Source: a virus. From it: DNA of 49,570 nt. The stretch is from IMG/VR virus record IMGVR_UViG_3300035701_000049, positions 1 through 49,570 of that record, one strand, 5' to 3'. Shown piece after piece: positions 43,901-49,570 of this stretch; the first letter of the stretch is position 1, and each line of letters starts with the position of its first letter. Made by a program: the position numbers and the translations under genes. A model generated the notes under the pieces. It had not been told where the DNA came from. It did not search any database and was given only the letters and a program-made list of their open reading frames with translations.

Positions 43901-45225
43901 GATGGAGATACACTAGGACTAGCACTAGGACTAGGACTAGGATAGTATTGTAAATATGCAAAACCACTAGAACAAGAACCACCAGCAACCCAAGACCAAT
44001 CACCAAGAGATAAATACTCAAATGCTCCTATGTCCCAGAGGGCTCCTTTAGGCCTTGCTGAACCTATAATATCCAATGACTGCATAACAGCAGAGAGATC
44101 GTTTCCTGTATTTATAAGATCAGAACCTGCAACTAGTGCAAAATTACCTCCTGCAGCATTAACAAAAAGTTGGGCATCTGTTTGAGTAGTAATAAAAGAA
44201 TTATTACCAGATATATCACCTGTAACATCAGAAACACAATAATAAGCTGTTCCAGTAAAACTAAGAAATCCATCTATACAACCTATTACTGCTGTATTAT
44301 AGACATTACAAGCATCTGAAATAATTCCATAACAACAATTATATATTGTACAATTTCTTACATGGGTTGAATATCTTGTTCCACCGTCTCCACCAATATT
44401 TATGGCACTATCACCTGTTGCAGTAAAACCATAAATAATACAATTTATTACAAAGTTAGGATTTGTAGATGTATATGGTTGTTGAATACCGCATCTAATA
44501 GTAATATCTGTTCGATTTTCTTTAATTATACAATTTTTAACTGTGTTATTAACTGCTGTATAAAATCCTACTGCAGTAGCATATTGATCTGCACTAGATG
44601 ATGGTGATATTTGTAAACCATTAATTACTGTATAATTATCATTTAAAGTTATTGTAGATGTCAATCCAGTACTAATTATTGTATATTTGTGGTCATCCCA
44701 TACTCCAGAGTGCCTTTGATTATTGATACTTTCATTGAAAGCCAGTCCTCTTGGAGTATAAATTTCTAGGTATCTTGTAGCATCTGTAATATAACCATTA
44801 ACATCTACAAGAGTTGTATCAATTGTATAATCATCATGATCATAATAACAACAAAAATTTAATTTAATATCAGCAGTTGTAAGCAGAGTGGCTGGATCAC
44901 CAGCAGCTTCAGCATCACTTAAAGAAGCATAAGCATGACCAATTGATGTTACAGCTACTTTTGAATGATTTGGTACATAAAGACCACCACCACCAGTTTG
45001 CATTTGTAAATTAAAAGAAGTGGAGGAATTTACTAGTTCAATAAAACGAGTACTTCCATCAAAGGTAATCTGACAACCCTGTCCTATATTTCCTGTTTGT
45101 GGACATGGTGTAGTCCCATCACTTTCTGTGATAGTAGCTACACCATTTGCTACAGTGATATAAGGAGTACCAGTTTTTATATCACCAGTACCAAATTTAC
45201 TGACTGAACGATAACAATTAAACAT
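37990..45225 (-). CDS. Giant beta-helix protein with about 1,920 residues of SPS repeats
   Basis: The product is 2,411 residues. Residues 1-427 form a beta-helix-type domain, with successive rungs such as NDNYTVINGLQISP, NNTVKNCIIKEN, FVINCIIYGF and HVRNCTIYNC, ending in the DIGAFEYL motif typical of such domains. Residues about 428-2,348 are near-continuous SPSX units (X mostly A, L, I, V, K; rarer M, E, Y, F, G, W). The C-terminus has 18-residue repeats with NKFLADQGSFIFEA. The N-terminal domain may attach to or bind glycans, and the repeats would form a long extended or glycosylated stalk. It directly precedes the second SPS gene. Confidence 0.8.
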   Translation of the reverse strand: MFNCYRSVSKFGTGDIKTGTPYITVANGVATITESDGTTPCPQTGNIGQGCQITFDGSTRFIELVNSSTSFNLQMQTGGGGLYVPNHSKVAVTSIGHAYASLSDAEAAGDPATLLTTADIKLNFCCYYDHDDYTIDTTLVDVNGYITDATRYLEIYTPRGLAFNESINNQRHSGVWDDHKYTIISTGLTSTITLNDNYTVINGLQISPSSSADQYATAVGFYTAVNNTVKNCIIKENRTDITIRCGIQQPYTSTNPNFVINCIIYGFTATGDSAINIGGDGGTRYSTHVRNCTIYNCCYGIISDACNVYNTAVIGCIDGFLSFTGTAYYCVSDVTGDISGNNSFITTQTDAQLFVNAAGGNFALVAGSDLINTGNDLSAVMQSLDIIGSARPKGALWDIGAFEYLSLGDWSWVAGGSCSSGFAYLQYYPSPSPSASPSVSPSASPSASISPSASISPSASPSLSPSATSVSPSVSPSLSPSISPSISPSIGSASLSPSASPSLSPSASLSPSLSPSLSPSLSPSLSPSLSPSISPSLSPSASLSPSKSPSLSPSLSPSLSPSLSPSLSPSKSPSASPSLSPSLSPSISPSASLSPSLSPSLSPSLSPSKSPSISPSISPSASVSPSVSPSMSPSISLSKSPSASPSISPSISPSASPSLSPSASLSPSLSPSVSPSLSPSLSPSASPSLSPSASMSPSKSPSASPSVSPSVSPSVSPSVSPSISPSASPSISPSASPSISPSASLSPSLSPSVSPSVSPSLSPSISPSISPSVSPSKSPSVSPSASPSISPSASLSPSVSPSASPSMSPSVSPSISPSKSPSISPSISPSLSPSASISPSMSPSVSPSLSPSLSPSASESPSLSPSESPSLSPSAGSASLSPSLSPSFSPSVSPSISPSLSPSKSPSISPSVSPSISPSASLSPSISPSLSPSKSPSLSPSLSPSLSPSASVSPSASPSVSPSKSPSLSPSVSPSLSPSLSPSLSPSASLSPSVSPSLSPSVSPSLSPSVSPSLSPSISPSLSPSASVSPSLSPSKSPSVSPSVSPSISPSISPSVSPSLSPSASISPSISPSVSPSKSPSLSPSISPSLSPSASLSPSMSPSLSPSLSPSLGSASLSPSASPSLSPSASLSPSLSPSLSPSASISPSLSPSVSPSKSPSVSPSVSPSVSPSLSPSISPSLSPSASPSISPSASVSPSISPSISPSISPSASPSMSPSISPSASVSPSISPSISPSGSPSASPSVSPSISPSASPSLSPSISPSASLSPSVSPSLSPSLSPSISPSISPSISPSASLSPSISPSISPSLSPSKSPSVSPSISPSVSPSASPSLSPSASLSPSVSPSLSPSVSPSVSPSISPSISPSISPSISPSISPSISPSISPSASLSPSFSPSLSPSVSPSLSPSLSPSKSPSESPSYSPSASKSPSASPSLSPSASVSPSASPSGNSASLSPSASPSLSPSASVSPSASPSMSPSKSPSASPSASPSISPSLSPSASVSPSISPSLSPSVSPSASPSISPSKSPSISPSISPSASISPSASPSLSPSLSPSISPSLSPSLSPSASISPSISPSISPSISPSISPSVSPSLSPSLSPSVSPSLSPSVSPSASVSPSVSPSLSPSASPSLSPSASVSPSISPSVSPSLSPSISPSASVSPSLSPSGSPSISPSISPSASISPSISPSVSPSISPSLSPSASVSPSKSPSESPSVSPSVSPSISPSLSPSASKSPSASPSVSPSLSPSASVSPSASPSVSPSISPSASISPSISPSVSPSVSPSVSPSISPSVSPSVSPSVSPSISPSASPSLSPSASVSPSVSPSVSPSISPSISPSVSPSKSPSKSPSVSPSLSPSASLSPSASISPSASPSGNSASLSPSGSPSLSPSASISPSASPSISPSASLSPSVSPSASPSVSPSASPSVSPSLSPSASPSLSPSKSPSISPSVSPSGSPSISPSISPSASVSPSVSPSVSPSVSPSLSPSASPSWSPSASVSPSLSPSLSPSESPSLSPSISPSESPSLSPSVSPSASVSPSKSPSVSPSISPSISPSASPSLSPSASISPSLSPSISPSISPSASVSPSVSPSVSPSVSPSKSPSESPSISPSASKSPSASPSISPSASPSVSPSASPSVSPSLSPSASPSISPSISPSASLSPSVSPSVSPSISPSVSPSISPSLSPSASLSPSKSPSVSPSLSPSASVSPSASPSISPSISPSISPSKSPSKSPSISPSASVSPSISPSVSPSKSPSASPSVSPSVSPSVSPSVSPSESPSISPSLSPSISPSYSPSISPSASPSISPSLSPSYSPSISPSISPSASLSPSYSPSLSPSISPSASPTAEWNDQIIDFVADPLTNKFLADQGSFIFEAVPLTNKFLAEQGSFIFEADSLLFNFSVDKVV
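38033..38140. repeat. 54-bp tandem repeat, two copies
   Basis: 38,033-38,086 and 38,087-38,140 are near-identical (differences near the end and at one internal base). They encode an 18-residue unit ending NKFLA[DE]QGSFIFEA. A third, diverged unit follows at the C-terminus of the same protein. Confidence 0.92.
38180..43945 (-). repeat. 5.8-kb SPSX-coding repeat tract
   Basis: A near-continuous run of 12-bp coding units encodes Ser-Pro-Ser-X. Ser codons alternate among AGT, TCA, TCT and TCC and Pro between CCA and CCT, so exact DNA periodicity is blurred. Rare breaks read GSASLSPS, GNSASLSPS and ATSVSPS. Locally identical runs, e.g. near 40,470-40,510, show more recent duplication. Confidence 0.95.
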
Positions 45226-45241
45226 TATGGTTTAGCCTTCT

Positions 45242-45715
45242 CTATACCTTTACATTTAAATCATCAACTGCCACTTTGTTTTCCTCTATTTCTTTTAAGT
45301 TAATAATAGCCTTTAATTCCAAGATTATAGCCTTAGATGATACAGATCCCATTTCATCTTGGAGGTCTGCAATATCAGTGTCATTAATAGATGCCAAGTT
45401 GATTTGATACTTAGGAAGAATAGCAAGATCACGCCATGTTTCTCCATCCTTCCATACCTGCTTTTCCTCTGGTCTATCAAATCCCCACTTATTAGCTTCA
45501 GCACCAGTCTTGAATACTCTAGTCTGTTCTGGCATAAGTGATCTAATTTTATCCTGTACTTCTTTAGCTGTCATACCCTTGACCTGGATTATCTTGAATG
45601 GCTCATATCCTACCCCTGACAACTCAACGTCATCATCATGGATGGATACAACATCACCTATGGCTGCAAGTCCTGGCCTTACTGTTCCTTCTGCTATCAT
45701 TACTATCTGGGCCAT
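45242..45715 (-). CDS. Conserved virion-region protein of unknown function
   Basis: The start at 45,715 is chosen because AAGGAG lies upstream. The 157-residue product begins AQIVMIAEGTVRPGLAAIGDVVSIHDDDVELSG, a beta-rich start that I associate with phage structural-region proteins, then has GYEPFKIIQVKGMTAKEVQDKI and an acidic C-terminus (DEMGSVSSKAIILELKAIINLKEIEENK). A minor structural or assembly role is likely from the context between fibre genes, but no specific function is known. Confidence 0.6.
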   Translation of the reverse strand: MAQIVMIAEGTVRPGLAAIGDVVSIHDDDVELSGVGYEPFKIIQVKGMTAKEVQDKIRSLMPEQTRVFKTGAEANKWGFDRPEEKQVWKDGETWRDLAILPKYQINLASINDTDIADLQDEMGSVSSKAIILELKAIINLKEIEENKVAVDDLNVKV

Positions 45716-45735
45716 AAAATACTCCTTATTTAATT

Positions 45736-46839
45736 CTATACAATTGGAGGATATCCTGTTGTATCTAATTCTCTCCATTGACCAGCTAAAACAGAATTAT
45801 ACCATACTTCAATATACCAATATTCTCCATCTCTATACATTTTAACTTCAACAAGACCAGATACATAATTCCATAAATATGGAGTAGCTGTTTTAGCTAC
45901 ATGATAAGTACCATTTAAACTTGAACACGAATACCCGTCACAAGTACCAGTCATATTTTCTATTACAACATTGTAATCATCATTACACTCATCAAAAGTA
46001 GGAGATGGAGATGCAGATGGGCTAACACTAGGTGATTTAGATGGACTTGTACTAGGTGATTTAGATGGACTTATACTACCTGAAGGAGATACAGACGGAG
46101 ATAATGATGGAGATATACTAGGTGAACCAGATGGAGATTTAGATGGAGACATGGACATAGAGTATGTCCATGTGATAACAATTTTACCTACACCACCAGT
46201 ACCACCAATAAAATTTGCATTACCACCACCAGCACCACCACCACCAGCTTGAAGACCATCACCTCCAGCAGTAGCCTTATTAGCTCCTCCACCTGTACCT
46301 CCACCATTACCAGATCCTGCTCCTCCACCAGCAGCATTTAAAGTATTAGCTCCTTGAGTACCTGCACCTGTACTACCTCCACCTCCACCACCAGAACCTG
46401 GTTGAGTTGCAGCAGAAGCATTATAATTAGCTCCATTACCACCACCCCATTCTACATCACCAATACTATTTGCATTTCCACCTAAACTATTAGCAGCGTT
46501 TCTTGGTCTATATCCTCTTGCTCCTGCTTCAGCCAAAGCAAGGGTTGTATTATTGGAAGATTCATAACGAAATATTGTATTGGTTCCATTTACACCATTA
46601 GCATTAGTTCCTCCACCAGCACCACCATTACCAACAAAACATACATGCGACTGACCAGGAACAACAGCAAAGGCATTAACCTGAGCAAATCCACCACCAG
46701 CACCACCTGTACCACCAACTGTGGCATTACCACCACCTCCACCGCCTCCTCCTCCCCATAACTCAACTTTGACTAGAGTTACACCATTAGGGACGGTCCA
46801 GGTCCAGGCGCCAGTTACTGTCCTATTATTCTCACCCAT
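45736..46839 (-). CDS. Polyglycine tip protein with SPS linker
   Basis: The 367-residue product starts with a short strand segment (TWTVPNGVTLVKVELWGGGGGGG) and a long glycine-rich part to residue about 225 (GGAGGGFAQVNAF, GGGGGGSTGAGTQ, GGAGSGNGGGTGGGANK). This is the pattern of polyglycine-II tip domains in phage receptor-binding or adhesin proteins. Residues about 229-280 are SPS repeats, then a Cys-containing C-terminal domain (CDGYSCSSLNGTYHV...VKMYRDGEYWYIEVWY). It may be an adhesin. Its start overlaps the radical SAM stop. Confidence 0.75.
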   Translation of the reverse strand: MGENNRTVTGAWTWTVPNGVTLVKVELWGGGGGGGGGNATVGGTGGAGGGFAQVNAFAVVPGQSHVCFVGNGGAGGGTNANGVNGTNTIFRYESSNNTTLALAEAGARGYRPRNAANSLGGNANSIGDVEWGGGNGANYNASAATQPGSGGGGGGSTGAGTQGANTLNAAGGGAGSGNGGGTGGGANKATAGGDGLQAGGGGAGGGNANFIGGTGGVGKIVITWTYSMSMSPSKSPSGSPSISPSLSPSVSPSGSISPSKSPSTSPSKSPSVSPSASPSPTFDECNDDYNVVIENMTGTCDGYSCSSLNGTYHVAKTATPYLWNYVSGLVEVKMYRDGEYWYIEVWYNSVLAGQWRELDTTGYPPIV

Positions 46840-47758
46840 ATTGTTCCTTAAACTTATTTATCAATGACTTCTTTCTATGTAAGTCATTCATCAGGTGGGG
46901 CTCGTTGAAATCATTCTCATTGATGGTTAAATACATACCATATCTGTATGCAATGGCATTCCTGTACTGCATGTCCTTGTAAGACGCCAGAGGCTCCATC
47001 TCATCCACCTGTTGCAAATCATGAAGATTATACTTCTCATCCTCAACTTTGTGAGAGAACCCTTGCAATCTCCTCACGTTCTTGAACGATATGTCGTCGA
47101 TCTCATTATCCACGGAAAGTCTTCTCTTCAGTCTCAAAGCCCCCCCACACCTTGGACACCACTTTTCTATCTGATCCTTGTAATCCTTCGGTGTTCTCCA
47201 CCACCAACCAGGCTTCACCTTCCATCCCTCACCATCATCGAACAGCATGCTCATGGAGGCTGCTATCTCGCAGAAGAAGGCCCCATGAGGGTTTATAGAG
47301 GCACTCCACCACTCCTGGAAAGGACACCTGTTTATTTCAACAAACATCTGGTCCTTGTTTCTTATGACTTCCTCTATGCCTACGAGGAATGGGTGATGAT
47401 GGATGTCCCATCTTGAATGATCATTCACGAATATGTTGCCAAAGGTATTGCAGATAACCTCCCTATAGTGCTCATAACCAACGGGAAAAGAAGTCCAGAG
47501 ACCAAGTTGTCTCCTGGGTATCCGTGACAACATATACTCACAGAATTCAGCAAACTTTGGATGGAGTAATGGTTCCCCTCCCATCATACCTGTCATCTTC
47601 GGGTATCCCTCCATTGAATCAACTGCCCTCTTGAACTGCTCAAGACTCATGAAGAAAGGTGTTCTATGACCCACGAACCTGGTGCAGTTGGCACACCTCT
47701 GCTGGCAGGCATTGGTGATCTCTATCTGCACCGTGTCGTTGTCGTAGATGCTCTTCAT
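46832..47758 (-). CDS. Radical SAM enzyme
   Basis: The 308-residue product starts at ATG 47,758, in an ATGA overlap with the upstream gene. It carries the radical SAM iron-sulphur motif Cys18-x3-Cys22-x2-Cys25 (CQQRCANC), a GGEPLLHPKF motif for SAM binding at about 60-70, and further Cys groups (INRCPFQEWW, FFCEIAAS, WCPRCGG), which could hold an extra cluster as in SPASM-type enzymes. Its substrate is unknown. Overlap with glycosyltransferase and epimerase genes suggests a role in a modified sugar or modified virion protein. Confidence 0.85.
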   Translation of the reverse strand: MKSIYDNDTVQIEITNACQQRCANCTRFVGHRTPFFMSLEQFKRAVDSMEGYPKMTGMMGGEPLLHPKFAEFCEYMLSRIPRRQLGLWTSFPVGYEHYREVICNTFGNIFVNDHSRWDIHHHPFLVGIEEVIRNKDQMFVEINRCPFQEWWSASINPHGAFFCEIAASMSMLFDDGEGWKVKPGWWWRTPKDYKDQIEKWCPRCGGALRLKRRLSVDNEIDDISFKNVRRLQGFSHKVEDEKYNLHDLQQVDEMEPLASYKDMQYRNAIAYRYGMYLTINENDFNEPHLMNDLHRKKSLINKFKEQYG

Positions 47759-48450
47759 GCCACCTTCCATTTCTCGATGATGTTCTTCATCTCCGTTATT
47801 TTCACTTCAGTAGGAATTGTGTACTGATGCCAGAAGAACCATGATTGAGGAAACTTCTCAGCAATTATATCAGATAGACACTTAAACTTCAAACCAAATT
47901 TTGCTATATTCCTACTCATAAGGAAGTCATCAATTAGATGATAAGGAGTAACCATCTGTGTCAACTCTTCCTCCACTGTAGGGAAACATCTAGACATCGT
48001 CTCTTTTGGTGAAAGGTCATCTGCAGGATGCCAGAAGTCTATACACCAATCACTAGCCATAGAAAACCAGTTGCAGCTTGATATATCCCTCCCGTCACGC
48101 AGGAAGAACCTGTCAAACTTCCACCTCAAAGTTGCCTTGTCCACACCTACATGGGCTACTGTATCCTTATTTAAATAATAAGTAAAATCAGGAGTCTCCG
48201 GATGCACCAAGGCATCAGCGTCGATATAGATATTCCAATCATTCTCATCCTCCTGACCCAACTCATATATTTGAAACTTCTCGTACGTTATAGGCCAGTC
48301 TGGAAAGTTTCTATTACCGATTACCACGAAGTCCGCTCCTATCTTTGCTGCATACCTCTTCAAAAGAGGGAAGGTGATGTCACATATTTCCGGTTCCCAG
48401 TTGTTTATGGCCAATGTATAAATGGTTTTCTTAAGTCCTTTTTCCCACAT
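47755..48450 (-). CDS. GT-A-like glycosyltransferase
   Basis: The 231-residue product has the layout of a GT-A nucleotide-sugar transferase: an N-terminal Rossmann-like part (KTIYTLAINNWEPEICDITFPLLKRYAAKIGADFVVIG), a DxD metal and nucleotide-sugar motif Asp77-Ala-Asp79 in NIYIDADALVHPETPDF, and a second half with an acceptor-type loop (NWFSMASDWCIDFWHP). It should transfer a sugar to a protein or glycan. It overlaps the epimerase and radical SAM genes, forming one translational unit. Confidence 0.75.
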   Translation of the reverse strand: MWEKGLKKTIYTLAINNWEPEICDITFPLLKRYAAKIGADFVVIGNRNFPDWPITYEKFQIYELGQEDENDWNIYIDADALVHPETPDFTYYLNKDTVAHVGVDKATLRWKFDRFFLRDGRDISSCNWFSMASDWCIDFWHPADDLSPKETMSRCFPTVEEELTQMVTPYHLIDDFLMSRNIAKFGLKFKCLSDIIAEKFPQSWFFWHQYTIPTEVKITEMKNIIEKWKVA

Positions 48451-49270
48451 ATCTCCCCCGAAAGTATTTTACTGTCTTCTCTATCCCATCATTGAAAGAA
48501 ACCCTTGGAATCCAGAAGTTGTCCTGTGGATTCTCCTGACTAGGAAAAATCATTGTTCTATCTGATAGCACTACACTTGAAATAGAACGAGCCTTATCTA
48601 TAATAATACTGGCAACATTCTTAATCCTTATCTCCTCACTTCCGAATATGTCCACAACCTCCTTGTTAGAAGCCATGAGGGAGATGAGGGCGTCTACCAT
48701 ATCGTCAACATAGCAATATGACCTGGTTTGCTCACCATCCCCAAATAACTCAATATCCTCACCACACAAAGCTTTCTGTACAAATACAGGAATAACCCTG
48801 CCATCGTCATCCGCCATTCCTGGGCCATACGAGTTGAACATCCTGGCTATTTTCACAGCCACCCCAAACTGGCGAGAGTAATTCAGACAAAGTTCCTCCG
48901 CTGCTATCTTTCCCTGACGATAACAGGAACCCGTACTCATCCTACCATTGGCATTGTACACGTCCCCAGTCGAGGCCAAAAGCACCCTGGAACCACACTG
49001 CCTGGCAAGCTCTAGCACATTTATCATACCAAGAACGCTAGCCTTTAATGTATAAACTGGATCAGCCATATACTTCACTGGAGATGGTGTCCCTGCCATG
49101 TGATAAATTTCATCAACTCTGATTTTTGGGAGAGGATCCATTACATCATGGAGAATATGAAATCCATGCACAGGAACTCTATCCAGACAGATCACTTCGT
49201 CACTGGACAACCTAGTACACAATGCTCGTCCCAGGAATCCAGCACCACCTGTTACCAATATCCTCTTCAT
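48431..49270 (-). CDS. NAD-dependent sugar epimerase/decarboxylase (UDP-xylose-synthase-like)
   Basis: The 279-residue product has an N-terminal Rossmann fold with GGAGFLG at 8-14, a Thr101 in LLASTGDVY and the catalytic Tyr117-x3-Lys121 (CYRQGK). Later SYGPGMADDDGRVIPVFV and FGDGEQTRSYCYVDDMVDAL match the sugar-nucleotide SDR family, closest to UDP-glucuronate decarboxylases by eye. It would make a nucleotide sugar for the glycosyltransferase that overlaps its 3' end. It starts with GGAGAG close upstream. Confidence 0.82.
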   Translation of the reverse strand: MKRILVTGGAGFLGRALCTRLSSDEVICLDRVPVHGFHILHDVMDPLPKIRVDEIYHMAGTPSPVKYMADPVYTLKASVLGMINVLELARQCGSRVLLASTGDVYNANGRMSTGSCYRQGKIAAEELCLNYSRQFGVAVKIARMFNSYGPGMADDDGRVIPVFVQKALCGEDIELFGDGEQTRSYCYVDDMVDALISLMASNKEVVDIFGSEEIRIKNVASIIIDKARSISSVVLSDRTMIFPSQENPQDNFWIPRVSFNDGIEKTVKYFRGRYVGKRT

Positions 49271-49355
49271 TCACTCTCCATTTATCCCACCTGATAAACT
49301 CTACATACTCATAGACTCACCGTGCCTTTATCATCTACATTAAGTATTCCTTTTA

Positions 49356-49570
49356 TTACGGAGTTACTATTATAGTAATCGTGTTCACACCAGCAGGAGG
49401 AATAGTATCAATCCCTACAAGTGTAAGTTCATTTGAGTCAGGACATTTAGCACTAGCATTTCCTGCAGCATCCGTGACCGTTGCATAAAACTTAACCTTC
49501 TTCACAGTATTGTCAGGAACAGCAATGGTAACATCCGGCATTACTAAAGCAGAAACAGGACTTGATGTAG
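49356..49570 (-). CDS. C-terminal end of an Ig-like-domain protein (5'-truncated by the window)
   Basis: The frame is open to the right edge; about 70 residues are visible before the stop at 49,356. They include VSALVMPDVTIAVPDNTVKKV and FYATVTDAAGNASA, typical of bacterial Ig-like/Big domains (xxVTDAAGN). An in-frame ATG at 49,541 is probably internal, since homologous-looking sequence continues upstream. Such domains are common in phage fibres and decoration proteins. Confidence 0.65.
   Translation of the reverse strand, partial: TSSPVSALVMPDVTIAVPDNTVKKVKFYATVTDAAGNASAKCPDSNELTLVGIDTIPPAGVNTITIIVTP

Noticed and set aside
38678-43945. Very long open frames on the plus strand (e.g. 38,678-40,966 and 41,606-43,945) with Gly-Asp/Glu-Leu repeats
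   Set aside because: They are the complement of SPSX codons; the codon choice for Ser and Pro keeps the antisense frame open. No ribosome binding sites or independent composition support them.
9745-43945. Short tandem repeats as a CRISPR array
   Set aside because: Units are 12 bp, in frame and contiguous with no spacers; they are coding repeats.

Overview
This window looks like part of a tailed double-stranded DNA phage (Caudoviricetes) with siphovirus-type morphology. It carries terminase subunits, neck and tail-completion proteins, a major tail protein, a frameshifted tail-assembly chaperone, a 3,993-residue tape measure protein, distal tail and fibre proteins and lysis enzymes, all tightly packed. 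There are no tRNA, rRNA, integrase or CRISPR signals. The DNA is mostly AT-rich, with strong AAGGAG-type ribosome binding sites and many ATGA overlaps, so the host is a bacterium. Two lipoproteins and an exported transglycosylase hint at a host with an envelope worth degrading, but the host cannot be named.

Layout. Positions 1-6,422 run on the plus strand: small conserved phage genes, a Rad50/SbcC-like C-terminal half, a YopX-family gene, the small terminase, an IscB RNA-guided nuclease with a probable omega-RNA, the large terminase and a mini DHHA1-domain protein. From 6,457 to the right edge everything runs on the minus strand, so the two blocks converge near 6,430. Read in its own direction (right to left), the minus block has: the end of an Ig-like protein; a sugar/radical-SAM cluster (UDP-xylose-synthase-like epimerase, glycosyltransferase, radical SAM enzyme); fibre or decoration proteins (polyglycine tip protein, giant beta-helix/SPS protein, second SPS protein); neck and tail-completion proteins; major tail protein; G/GT tail chaperone; tape measure; distal tail and tip proteins; and lysis and accessory genes. 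Portal, protease and major capsid genes are absent and presumably lie beyond the right edge.

Three things stand out. (1) Five virion-type proteins share a four-residue Ser-Pro-Ser-X repeat, about 1,920 residues long in one of them. They sit next to sugar-nucleotide and glycosyltransferase genes, which suggests, without proof, a glycosylated fibre system. (2) The tape measure contains a cassette of about 1,020 residues bounded by perfect 56-bp direct repeats. It includes an ADP-ribosyltransferase-like domain and two copies of a domain I associate with phage polyvalent proteins, so it may be an effector injected with the genome. (3) An IscB nuclease lies between the terminase genes, with about 250 nt at its 5' end that fold into several helices and look like a HEARO/omega-RNA.

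The tail chaperone carries a canonical A AAA AAC slippery heptamer. The -1 product has a cysteine-rich continuation that starts well before any ATG in that frame. Functional calls rest on motifs read by eye; no database search was run.
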